Both the position numbers and the translations under genes were made by a program. From contig JAQWQJ010000119.1 in the NCBI GenBank assembly GCA_029244725.1, positions 1 through 45,149 on the forward strand: a stretch of 45,149 bases of DNA, given 5' to 3'. How positions within the stretch are numbered: the first letter of the stretch is position 1; each line of letters starts with the position of its first letter. The notes under the pieces were generated by a model that did no database searches, had not been told where the DNA came from, and worked only from the letters and a program-made list of their open reading frames with translations. Below are positions 17,096 through 25,170 of the stretch, one piece after another. Source of the stretch: Paracoccaceae bacterium. GTDB lineage: Bacteria; Pseudomonadota; Alphaproteobacteria; Rhodobacterales; Rhodobacteraceae.

Positions 17096-17875
17096 GTGAC
17101 TGATCAGATTGTCCTTACCCCATTAGATGGGCTTCCTTTGGTGGAGAAGGGTGATGATCTGTGTGGTATCGTCGTGTCAGGTCTGGAAGACGCGAAGATT
17201 GAACCGAAAGCAGGCGATATTTTTGTTGGTGCCCAAAAGGTGATCTCAAAAGCAGAAGGGCGAACTGTCGATCTGAATACGGTTTCGCCGGGCAAAGCTG
17301 CAATGGACCTTGCGACAGAAACCGGAAAAGATCCTCGGGTTGTTGAATTGATACTGTCCGAAAGCAAATCCGTCATTCGCAAAAAGACCGGGGTCTTGAT
17401 CGTTGAGCACAATCGCGGTTGGATAATGGCAAATGCTGGTATCGATGCCTCTAACGTTTCCTCATCTGAAGGTGCAGAAAACGTTCTTCTGTTGCCGTTG
17501 GACCCCGACGAAAGTGCACGCAAATTACGCGATCAATTGGTTGCACACTTTGGGTGCGATATTGCCGTTGTCATTTCGGATAGCTTTGGTCGCCCTTGGC
17601 GCATTGGAACAACTGGTGTTGCGATTGGATCAGCAGGATTGCCAAGTCTTTGGGATCGTCGCGGTGAAACTGATTTGTTTGGGCGCGAATTGTTGGTCAC
17701 GCAACAAGCCATTGGTGACGAGGTCGCAACCGCCGCGTCGCTATTACAAGGCCAGACATCCGAAGGCCGCCCAGTCGTCCACATTCGTGGCTTGGATTAT
17801 TCCGCCCATGCATCGGCGATAGAGCGGCCAGCAAAGGATCTAATCCGCGACGCATCTGAGGATTTGTTCCGATGA
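17096..17875 (+). CDS. cofE: Coenzyme F420-0:L-glutamate ligase
   Basis: A 259-residue CofE protein. It adds the L-glutamate tail to F420-0 using GTP and a divalent metal. Recognised parts are LTPLDGLPLVEKGDDL at the N-terminus, VISKAEGRTVDL, and the hallmark SDSFGRPWRIGTTGVAIG near residue 160. I prefer the GTG at 17096, with AAGGA ten bases upstream; a TTG at 17048 would overlap npdG by 29 bases. Unlike mycobacterial FbiB, it has no C-terminal FMN nitroreductase domain, so any reduction of dehydro-F420-0 must be done elsewhere. The stop overlaps the cofD start (ATGA). Confidence 0.9.
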   Translation: MTDQIVLTPLDGLPLVEKGDDLCGIVVSGLEDAKIEPKAGDIFVGAQKVISKAEGRTVDLNTVSPGKAAMDLATETGKDPRVVELILSESKSVIRKKTGVLIVEHNRGWIMANAGIDASNVSSSEGAENVLLLPLDPDESARKLRDQLVAHFGCDIAVVISDSFGRPWRIGTTGVAIGSAGLPSLWDRRGETDLFGRELLVTQQAIGDEVATAASLLQGQTSEGRPVVHIRGLDYSAHASAIERPAKDLIRDASEDLFR

Positions 17876-18819
17876 GTAAAAAGGTTGTTACCCTTTCAGG
17901 CGGCGTGGGCGGCGCGAAATTGGTGCAAGGCTTAAGCCACGTGGTTGCCGGGGCCGACCTTATTGTCGCGTGCAATACTGGGGACGACTTTGATCATCTC
18001 GGTTTGCGGGTCTGCCCGGATATCGACAGCGTTCTTTACGCGCTTGGCGGGCTTTCGGATCAAGAACGTGGATGGGGGCGGCGCGATGAGACATGGACAT
18101 TCATGGCTGCGCTCAAGGGCATTGGTGGGCCCGATTGGTTCAATCTTGGTGATGGCGATTTGGCGACGCATGTGGTTCGCACGGACGCATTGCGGCAAGG
18201 TAAATCTCTGTCAGACGTCACGGCAGCGTTGGCGCAAGGAATGGGTGTTAAGGCGAACGTTCTGCCAATGAGCGACGATCCAGTCGCAACAATTGTGCAG
18301 ACCGAAAACGGGGATCTAGAATTCCAGCAATATTTTGTAGGGCAACAATGCAAACCAGAGGTCACTGGATTTGTGTTCGAAAACATTGCGGATGCACGAC
18401 CGCAAGCGCAAATTCTAGCGGCACTCGACAGCAACCCAAGGGCAGCCATAATCGCGCCATCAAACCCCTATGTCAGCGTCAACCCAATCCTGGATCTTCC
18501 CGGAATGAGGGCAGCGATGGCGGCCTCAAAGTCACCAATTGTTGCCGTGTCGCCAATTATTGGCGGGCAAGCTGTTAAGGGTCCAGCGGCCAAGATGATG
18601 GCAGAACTTGGGAAAGATGTTTCTGTGCTTGGAATTGCGCAACACTATCAGGGTTTGATTAACGGGTTGGTCATTGATGAGCAAGACGCGCAATTGGCAC
18701 AAGAAATCGAAGGAATGGGGATAGCGACCTGTGTGACGCCGACGCTTATGTCCGATGTCCAAAGCAAGAAAATCTTGGCTGAAGTGACGTTAGATTTTGC
18801 AGAAAGATTGGCCACGTGA
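17872..18819 (+). CDS. cofD: 2-phospho-L-lactate transferase (F420-0 synthesis)
   Basis: A 315-residue CofD/FbiA protein. It transfers a phospholactyl-type group from the guanylylated donor made by CofC onto the deazaflavin Fo to give F420-0 (or dehydro-F420-0). The N-terminal TLSGGVGGAKLVQGL loop, ACNTGDDFDHLGL, LPMSDDPVATIV, and PSNPYVSVNPILDLPGM are strong family signatures. Length is typical. Its ATG overlaps cofE and its stop overlaps the GTG start of cofC (GTGA), so these genes are translationally coupled. Confidence 0.93.
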   Translation: MSKKVVTLSGGVGGAKLVQGLSHVVAGADLIVACNTGDDFDHLGLRVCPDIDSVLYALGGLSDQERGWGRRDETWTFMAALKGIGGPDWFNLGDGDLATHVVRTDALRQGKSLSDVTAALAQGMGVKANVLPMSDDPVATIVQTENGDLEFQQYFVGQQCKPEVTGFVFENIADARPQAQILAALDSNPRAAIIAPSNPYVSVNPILDLPGMRAAMAASKSPIVAVSPIIGGQAVKGPAAKMMAELGKDVSVLGIAQHYQGLINGLVIDEQDAQLAQEIEGMGIATCVTPTLMSDVQSKKILAEVTLDFAERLAT

Positions 18820-19484
18820 CCAACATATTGATACCCGTCAAGTCTTTGGCACAGGCCAAACAAAGATTATCCGGCGTCCTGTCCGATGAGGCTAGGGCGG
18901 GCTTGGTATTGGCTATGTTGAAGGACATGTTGTCGACGCTCGGATCGTGGAACGACGGTGATGTTTGGATCGTCAGCGCAGACACAAAGGTGATCGCCAC
19001 CGCTCATGATTTTGGGGCGCGGGTCATCCGAGAAGAACACTCAAGCGGCTATAACGAGGCTGTGTCGACAGGTTTTCGGGAATTAGACCCCAAAGAGCCT
19101 GTTCTGGTTTTACCGGGGGACTTGCCGCGCCTCACTTTTGAGGATCTCGGAAACCTTCTTTCGTCTTTTAGTTTGGAGAAAAAAGAAGTCCGCATCATTC
19201 CAGATCAAAAACGGATTGGGACGAATGCGCTCTTCCTATCGTCACCGGGGCTAATTGAACCAGCCTTCGGGGCGGATAGTTTTTCCAAACACAAAGCGGC
19301 TGCGAAAACCGTAGAAGCCGACACCTCGATCTATGAATTGGCGAACTTGGCGCACGACATCGACAGCCCCGACGACCTTTTTGATTTTGCGTCGTTAAAC
19401 ACTGCTGGTGAAACATCAAAGTATCTGGGGCGCGTTGGCTTTTGTCGTGAAGGTTTTACAGAACAAAATGGAAAAGTGGCATGA
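18816..19484 (+). CDS. cofC: Phospholactate/PEP guanylyltransferase for F420 synthesis
   Basis: This 222-residue nucleotidyltransferase of the CofC/FbiD family activates the three-carbon acid with GTP for CofD. The N-terminal IPVKSLAQAKQRLS is the family form of the nucleotide loop, and VLPGDLPRL holds the metal-binding aspartate region. Family members differ in donor: 2-phospholactate in archaea, phosphoenolpyruvate in mycobacteria and 3-phosphoglycerate in Paraburkholderia. I cannot assign the donor from sequence. The start is GTG, overlapping the cofD stop; the stop overlaps the fbiC ATG. About 20 C-terminal residues (VGFCREGFTEQNGKVA) look poorly conserved. Confidence 0.88.
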   Translation: MTNILIPVKSLAQAKQRLSGVLSDEARAGLVLAMLKDMLSTLGSWNDGDVWIVSADTKVIATAHDFGARVIREEHSSGYNEAVSTGFRELDPKEPVLVLPGDLPRLTFEDLGNLLSSFSLEKKEVRIIPDQKRIGTNALFLSSPGLIEPAFGADSFSKHKAAAKTVEADTSIYELANLAHDIDSPDDLFDFASLNTAGETSKYLGRVGFCREGFTEQNGKVA

Positions 19485-21838
19485 CCATTCAAGACCAAAA
19501 GTTTGCGCCATTCAGCAAGTTAGACGCAATGGATTTACTAAGCGTTCCACAGACACAATTACTGTCTCAAGCCGCTGAAATCAGGGACCTGGGCCACGGT
19601 CGCGTGGTGAGTTATTCGAGAAAGGTCTTCATCCCGCTGACTCAGCTTTGTCGAGACGTCTGTCACTATTGTACGTTCGCAAAGGCACCTAAAAGGATCG
19701 ATGCACCTTATCTGACACCGGATCAGGTTCTGGAAATCGCCAAAGCCGGTCAGGCCGCTGGATGCAAAGAGGCGTTGTTCACTCTGGGGGACAAACCCGA
19801 GGCAAGATATGCAGTTGCGCGTGAGGCTCTCGCCGAGATGGGGTACGCTACGACCCTGGATTATCTTCACGCCATGGCCGAATTGGTATTGAACGAAACG
19901 GGGTTGTTGCCCCACTTGAATCCGGGCGTGATGACCGCCGATGAAATGTCTGCGTTGCGCGATGTTTCAGTTTCCATGGGCATCATGTTGGAAACAACTT
20001 CGGAACGCCTAAGCCAAAAAGGCGGATGCCACTTTGGATCTCCGGATAAGGATCCGAAGGTTCGACTGGATACGATCCGCACAGCGGGGCAATTGAAAGT
20101 ACCGTTTACCAGCGGCATCCTTATTGGGATCGGCGAGACGCGGACTGAACGTATCGAAAGCCTTCTCGCCTTGCGTGAACTTCATGTTGAACACGGTCAT
20201 ATCCAAGAGATTATCGTCCAGAATTTCAGGGCGAAGGCAGGCACCAAGATGGCCAACGCGCCAGAGCCTGATCTAGCCGATCTACAATGGACGATCGCGG
20301 TCGCGAGGATCATTTTTGGCCCCGAGATGTCTGTGCAAGCGCCACCAAACCTGTCGGACGGAGGGGCAGGGCTCATCGAGGCCGGGATAAACGATTGGGG
20401 CGGCGTGTCGCCCGTTACACCCGATCATGTGAACCCTGAGGCCCCTTGGCCGCATCTCGACAAGCTGGCTATGGATACAGCTTCCAACGGTAAAACCCTT
20501 GTCGAACGCCTCGGCGTTTACCCAAGTTACGCGCATAACGGCGAAGTTTGGTTGTCAAAGCACTTGCGCAAGCCGGTACTTGATCTGATCGACGCAGATG
20601 GTTTGGCAAGAACAGATCCGTGGGTCCCGGGTGATGCGTCGCAATCCCTGCCCGAAATTATCCAAACGCCTGCGTTGTTGCCCGATCTTGGCCTATCGCG
20701 AATTCTAGTCCGCGCCGATAAGGGCGACGACCTAAGCGAACAAGACGTTTGCCGCCTTTTCGCGGCACGCGACGGAGAGGTCTCAGAGGTTGCTTTGGCG
20801 GCCGATGAGTTGCGCAAGCGCGTGAACGGGGACACGGTCAGTTACGTAGTGACGCGCAACATCAACTACACCAATATTTGTTATTTTAAGTGCCGCTTTT
20901 GCGCTTTCTCAAAGGGAAAGATGTCAGAGAACTTGCGTGGTCGCCCTTATGATCTTGGGACTGATACGATTGTCGCACGCGCGCATGAGGCATGGGATCG
21001 TGGAGCGGTCGAGGTTTGCTTGCAGGGTGGCATCCATCCCAAATATACGGGCGAAACTTACCTGAACATTCTTCGGGCAATAAAGTCCGAATTGCCGCAA
21101 ATGCACGTGCATGCGTTTTCCCCATTAGAGGTGTTTCAAGGTGCTTCGACATTGGGAATATCGCTGCGCGAATTCATTTCGCGTCTTATGGATGAAGGGC
21201 TGGGAAGCCTTCCTGGGACTGCGGCGGAAATATTGGATGATGAGGTCCGACAGGTTCTGTGCCACGACAAAATTAATACCGATCAGTGGTTTGATGTCGT
21301 TAACACGGCCCATGAGCTTGGTTTGAAGACAACATCGACGATCATGTTCGGGCATATTGATCGGCCGGTTCATTGGGCGCGCCACCTGTTGCGCTTGCGC
21401 GATCAGCAAAAACGAACAGGTGGATTTACCGAACTGGTCCCACTGCCGTTCGTCCACATGGAATCCCCGATTTATCTAAAGGGCGGGTCGCGCAAAGGCC
21501 CGACGTGGCGGGAATCTGTGTTGATGCATGCGGTATCGCGATTGGCGCTAAATCCGCACATCACCAATATCCAAGCATCTTGGGTTAAACTTGGGCCGGA
21601 GGGCCTTGCCGCGTGTCTTCAGGCCGGTGCTAATGATGCCGGTGGGACGCTCATGGATGAAAGCATTACCCGGTCGGCCGGGGCCGAACATGGGCAGGAA
21701 ATGACTCCCATGCGAATGGAAAAATTATTGGCAGAAATCGGTCGGCCGATTAAGCAACGAACGACGCTTTACGATGATGCGAAACAGGATCGTCGCGACG
21801 CTTCGTTTTTGAATGAACTGGCAACACTACAAGGCTAG
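19481..21838 (+). CDS. fbiC: Fo synthase, fused CofG-CofH radical SAM enzyme
   Basis: A 785-residue bifunctional radical SAM protein making the deazaflavin chromophore Fo from 5-amino-6-ribitylaminouracil and tyrosine. Two iron-sulfur motifs are intact: C57-RDV-C61-HY-C64 in the N-terminal CofG half, and C467-YFK-C471-RF-C474 in the C-terminal CofH half. The linker is roughly residues 375-415. The fused form is the bacterial arrangement; archaea use two proteins. Its stop codon shares CTAG with the stop of the convergent dctM gene, leaving no room for a terminator. It is the last gene of the operon and gives the clearest proof that the cell can make F420. Confidence 0.95.
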   Translation: MTIQDQKFAPFSKLDAMDLLSVPQTQLLSQAAEIRDLGHGRVVSYSRKVFIPLTQLCRDVCHYCTFAKAPKRIDAPYLTPDQVLEIAKAGQAAGCKEALFTLGDKPEARYAVAREALAEMGYATTLDYLHAMAELVLNETGLLPHLNPGVMTADEMSALRDVSVSMGIMLETTSERLSQKGGCHFGSPDKDPKVRLDTIRTAGQLKVPFTSGILIGIGETRTERIESLLALRELHVEHGHIQEIIVQNFRAKAGTKMANAPEPDLADLQWTIAVARIIFGPEMSVQAPPNLSDGGAGLIEAGINDWGGVSPVTPDHVNPEAPWPHLDKLAMDTASNGKTLVERLGVYPSYAHNGEVWLSKHLRKPVLDLIDADGLARTDPWVPGDASQSLPEIIQTPALLPDLGLSRILVRADKGDDLSEQDVCRLFAARDGEVSEVALAADELRKRVNGDTVSYVVTRNINYTNICYFKCRFCAFSKGKMSENLRGRPYDLGTDTIVARAHEAWDRGAVEVCLQGGIHPKYTGETYLNILRAIKSELPQMHVHAFSPLEVFQGASTLGISLREFISRLMDEGLGSLPGTAAEILDDEVRQVLCHDKINTDQWFDVVNTAHELGLKTTSTIMFGHIDRPVHWARHLLRLRDQQKRTGGFTELVPLPFVHMESPIYLKGGSRKGPTWRESVLMHAVSRLALNPHITNIQASWVKLGPEGLAACLQAGANDAGGTLMDESITRSAGAEHGQEMTPMRMEKLLAEIGRPIKQRTTLYDDAKQDRRDASFLNELATLQG

Positions 21839-23151
21839 CCAATCAAATTTGGTAACCAAGTGGCGATCCACGGGAATGCGATTATCAGACCGATGCCAGC
21901 AATGAAAAGCGCCACAAAGGGCCAGATCGCTCGGTAAACCGCGTTAATCGGCATGTCGGGTACCACAGCCTTGAAGGCGAACAACGTGTAGCCAAATGGC
22001 GGTGTAATTGCGCCAAGTGTGATGTTCACAAGGAACAGCAACCAGAACCATACCGGATCATATTCCAGTGCATTTACAACTGGTTGGTAAATCGGGATCG
22101 TCAGCAGAATAACGGCGATCGTGTCGATGAACATGCACAAGAAGAACGGCACTGCGAGCATGATAATCAGCATAACCAACGGCCCGTAGCCCAAATTTGC
22201 AACCAATTCGACCAGCTGCCCGGTAGCGCCAGTGAAAGCCAACAACTGCGTGAACATTTTGGACATAGCCATTATCGCCAAAATCATCGCTGACACGCTC
22301 ATCGCGGCCATGACTGAATCCCAGATCATTCTAAAGCTTAGGTTTCGGTAAATTGCGGCCGTCATCAAAGCCCCAATCACACCTGTTGCGGCGGATTCGG
22401 ACGGGGTGGCGATGCCCATCAGGATAAATCCCATGACCGAAAAGATCACGATGATAAAGGGCAGGGTGCGGATCAGGGCCACAACCATTTCGCGCCCCGA
22501 GACTTCGGCGCGTTCGCCTTCGACGTTGGCGGGTGCCTTGCTTGGGTCCAATGCAATTCGAACGAAAACATACACCAGAAATACACCGGCGAGCATGATG
22601 CCCGGCAAAATGCCAGCGATCAAAAGTTTTGCGATTGAGACCTCTGCGATTGAACCTACGATGATTGCCAGTAGGCTTGGTGGAATGATCGGGGCCAGGC
22701 TAGCGCCGCTGATAATAAGGCCGGATGCGATATCCCGGTCATATCCGCGTTTTACCATTCCGGGCATTATCGCCCGGCCTAGCATTGCAGCTACGGCCAT
22801 TGCGACTCCGGAAAGGGCCCCAAAAACTGCAGACAAGGCGACAACCAAAACATATTGCCGACCGCGAACACGACCGACCAGTTTGTCGATTGAATCAAAC
22901 AACACATCCATTGTGCCGGACCTGAACAGCAATTCACCCATTAGGATGAACAAAGGGATCGAGGCTAAGGACGTTGTGGTTGCTGTATCAAAGATACTGT
23001 TGACGAACATTGGAAACCCGAAGGGACCAATGATCACATAAACGCCGGTAAGGATCGCAAAAAGAAAAGCCAGAAAAATCGGCGCGCCCGATAGAAATAA
23101 CGCAAAAAGGATCGCCAACCCCGCAAGCAGGGTTACATACCATTCCATCAA
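21835..23151 (-). CDS. dctM: TRAP transporter large permease (DctM family)
   Basis: A 438-residue membrane protein with about twelve hydrophobic helices and family landmarks GAPIFLAFLFAI, GVAMAVAAMLGRAIMPGM, SGASLAPIIPPS and TPPFGYTLFAF. It forms the sodium-coupled transport channel of a tripartite TRAP system in the cytoplasmic membrane. Its start overlaps the dctQ stop by 4 bases. It converges on fbiC with a 4-base overlap. The position next to the F420 operon suggests it imports that pathway's acid substrate, though no shared operator was found upstream of dctP. Confidence 0.92.
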   Translation of the reverse strand: MMEWYVTLLAGLAILFALFLSGAPIFLAFLFAILTGVYVIIGPFGFPMFVNSIFDTATTTSLASIPLFILMGELLFRSGTMDVLFDSIDKLVGRVRGRQYVLVVALSAVFGALSGVAMAVAAMLGRAIMPGMVKRGYDRDIASGLIISGASLAPIIPPSLLAIIVGSIAEVSIAKLLIAGILPGIMLAGVFLVYVFVRIALDPSKAPANVEGERAEVSGREMVVALIRTLPFIIVIFSVMGFILMGIATPSESAATGVIGALMTAAIYRNLSFRMIWDSVMAAMSVSAMILAIMAMSKMFTQLLAFTGATGQLVELVANLGYGPLVMLIIMLAVPFFLCMFIDTIAVILLTIPIYQPVVNALEYDPVWFWLLFLVNITLGAITPPFGYTLFAFKAVVPDMPINAVYRAIWPFVALFIAGIGLIIAFPWIATWLPNLIG

Positions 23152-23666
23152 CCAACACTCCCTTGGCTATCTTTCATGGCGTCATACTGGCTTGGCGGTG
23201 CCTGCCGAAGCATGTAAAACGCGCTGAGCGCGAGGCCGAATGTGATAAATCCCGACACCCACCATTGAGGGATCGGGACAATGGCAAGGGTTTCGATCCC
23301 TTTGGTGAATTGGCGCATGTTTTCCTGAAAACTGATCCAGGCAGCGAGGGATAAACACAAAAAACCGATTAGACACACGATGGCATGTACAAGCCGCGCG
23401 ATGCTTGTTGGCAAAAGATCCACTAGGATTGTCACAGCCACATGGCCGCGTTCCTTAGTGACTTGAGGCAAGGCAAGAAATATCGAAGCGGCAAGGGCAT
23501 AGGCAACATAGTCGCTTGCCCAAGCTGTTGGTGAATTAAAAAAGTACCGTGTGACGACCTCGTAAACATAAGACGCAACGATTGAGATCAGACCGAGAGC
23601 GGAAAGTGCAGCAGCAAACAACGTGAGTTTGTCGTGGACGTACATCAACGGTTGCAACGCGCGCAT
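23148..23666 (-). CDS. dctQ: TRAP transporter small permease (DctQ family)
   Basis: This 172-residue protein has four predicted membrane helices, beginning with LTLFAAALSALGLISIVASYVYEVV in two parts around residues 14-38. It carries the DctQ-type ITRYFFNSPTAW-like segment (here VTRYFFNSPTAWASDYVAY). It bridges the periplasmic binding protein and the large permease. The ATG at 23666 lies 111 bases from dctP, and that gap holds a strong hairpin; the stop overlaps dctM. Confidence 0.88.
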   Translation of the reverse strand: MRALQPLMYVHDKLTLFAAALSALGLISIVASYVYEVVTRYFFNSPTAWASDYVAYALAASIFLALPQVTKERGHVAVTILVDLLPTSIARLVHAIVCLIGFLCLSLAAWISFQENMRQFTKGIETLAIVPIPQWWVSGFITFGLALSAFYMLRQAPPSQYDAMKDSQGSVG

Positions 23667-23741
23667 TTTGTTGGATCCCTTCGGGAATGGTGGTCTTCGA
23701 AACTTTAGTTGGCTTCAAAGTAACTCAAATTAGTGTCGCCC

Positions 23742-23766
23742 CCCCACGGAACGTTGTCCGTGAGGG
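23742..23766 (-). terminator. Intercistronic hairpin between dctP and dctQ
   Basis: On the minus strand CCCTCACGGA, a short loop, then TCCGTGGGGG form a GC-rich stem (CACGGA at 23745-23750 with TCCGTG at 23757-23762, extended by C/G pairs with one bulge). No T-run follows on the minus strand. It is more likely a partial terminator or mRNA-stabilising hairpin that raises dctP expression over the permease genes, a common TRAP arrangement. Confidence 0.55.
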
Positions 23767-23777
23767 ATCTAATTTTA

Positions 23778-24752
23778 TTACATGCCTTTTGAGGCTACGA
23801 AGTCGCGGAATGCTTCTCCAGTGGCACCGGACTGCGAAATCGCAACATTCATTGCTTCGTCTGCGAACAACTTGTTAGCCTCTTCAAGCGAATAACCAAT
23901 GCTGGTCATCTGTGCGCCTTCGGCGACCATTGCTGCGTTTTCTGTCGCAAGAAGGTCGTTGAAAATTCCAACTGTGTTCTGCTCAAGTACATGGCCAGCT
24001 TCCAACATTGTTGCCTGAGTATCGGCGTCCAGTGCGTTCCACTTGTCCAAGTTCATCATGATCAGGTACGAAACCGATCCGAATGCTGGTTCAGCCAAGT
24101 AAGGTGTTACTTCGTGGAATTTGAACCCAACCGCACCAACACTTGGCCAAACAAGCCCATCAATCACGCCTTTTTCGGCTGATGAATATAGCTCACCAAA
24201 TGGGATGACGACCGCGGTAGCGCCCAGTGAGCCAACGATTTGGTTGTAAGACGGCAGTGCGCGGATCTTCATTCCGTTCAGCTTGGTGGTCGGGTCCATC
24301 GGTTCTTTTAAGAAGAAGCGGAAACCGGTAGAAGCTGTTGGAATCGAAAGAACTTTTAGGTTTTGCGTTTCCTGATAGTGGCTGTCGATCCAATCCCATA
24401 TGCCAGTTGTGCGGCGCATCTCGATGTCTGGATTGACCGCGTCGATCGCTGCGCCAATTCCGGTTGTCCCGGTATGGTAAAGCCCGTGAGTATAGACGAT
24501 ATCAAAAACGCCTGCCGTAGTTGGTTGGATTTGCTGACCAGCCGGCACAACTTCTGGGCCATTTGGCGTAATGCTAACGCTTCCACCGCTCATTTCTTCG
24601 ACAAGATCGATATATCCGTATGCCATGTTTGCGGTGCCAGAGTGGTTTCCTCCCCAGGCAGTCAGCATTTTCATGTCTTGTGCAATTGCTATCGTCGTAG
24701 AAGCAGCTAACCCAAAAGCAGCCGTCGCAACAATTTTTGTAAAGGCATTCAT
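23778..24752 (-). CDS. dctP: TRAP transporter periplasmic substrate-binding protein (DctP family)
   Basis: A 324-residue protein with a clear signal peptide (MNAFTKIVATAAFGLAAS then TTIAIAQ, cleavage near residue 24-25). The DctP features are MDPTTKLNGMKIRALPSY with the conserved arginine that holds the substrate carboxylate, and the GVIDGLVWP segment. I chose ATG at 24752, preceded by GGGAGAA; the frame continues 16 codons upstream without a signal-like sequence. TRAP receptors nearly always bind organic acids, so the imported compound is probably a carboxylate. It is divergent from the nitroreductase gene. Confidence 0.9.
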   Translation of the reverse strand: MNAFTKIVATAAFGLAASTTIAIAQDMKMLTAWGGNHSGTANMAYGYIDLVEEMSGGSVSITPNGPEVVPAGQQIQPTTAGVFDIVYTHGLYHTGTTGIGAAIDAVNPDIEMRRTTGIWDWIDSHYQETQNLKVLSIPTASTGFRFFLKEPMDPTTKLNGMKIRALPSYNQIVGSLGATAVVIPFGELYSSAEKGVIDGLVWPSVGAVGFKFHEVTPYLAEPAFGSVSYLIMMNLDKWNALDADTQATMLEAGHVLEQNTVGIFNDLLATENAAMVAEGAQMTSIGYSLEEANKLFADEAMNVAISQSGATGEAFRDFVASKGM

Positions 24753-24889
24753 TTTAGTATTCTCCCAGTTGGTTTTCTTATGTCTTAGTTTTTGGTCCAC
24801 CTAATTGGCAATTTTCGTGCTCTTATACGGCAAGTATGGAGTATACGCCCTATTCTGTCGAATCATATTTTTGTGAACGCTATCATTTT

Positions 24890-24907
24890 GAAACTAGGTG
24901 AAGTTTC
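24890..24907. promoter_or_regulatory. 18-bp dyad upstream of the TRAP operon
   Basis: GAAACT (24890-24895), six bases, AGTTTC (24902-24907) form a perfect inverted repeat about 140 bases upstream of dctP, in the 418-base divergent region with the nitroreductase gene. It differs from the MarR operator motif. It could be a regulator site for the transporter; evidence is symmetry only. Confidence 0.3.
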
Positions 24908-25079
24908 CGGTTGATGAAGTGACCGATTTTGTATGAAAGCGGTGAAATTCACTTGGTTTCTGATTGAATCCAAATCGCCGAATAAAAAACTAAACTTGTG
25001 CTTATTGAGAAGTATAAAGAAGTAACTCAAGTGGGCATAAGATTTGCTTACGGTTGCTTTACCCAACATAAAGGCTATC

Positions 25080-25115
25080 AACACTATTTACGTAGCATAC
25101 TACGCAAATAGTGTT
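25080..25115. promoter_or_regulatory. 36-bp near-perfect palindrome containing MarR operator-like site 3
   Basis: The outer arms are AACACTATTT (25080-25089) and AAATAGTGTT (25106-25115); the inner arms are CGTAG (25091-25095) and CTACG (25100-25104) around CATA. Only one position per arm mismatches. The core ACGTAGCATACTAC (25090-25103) matches the motif ACGTAGTGTACTAC found before hyuA, so the same MarR protein may bind here. A possible -10 hexamer TAGAAT (25115-25120) touches its right edge. The nitroreductase start lies 56 bases beyond the palindrome. Confidence 0.65.
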
Positions 25116-25170
25116 AGAATGTGTCAAAAATTGCTCTGCTAATGTACAGCGAAACTCAAGAGGTCTGAAA

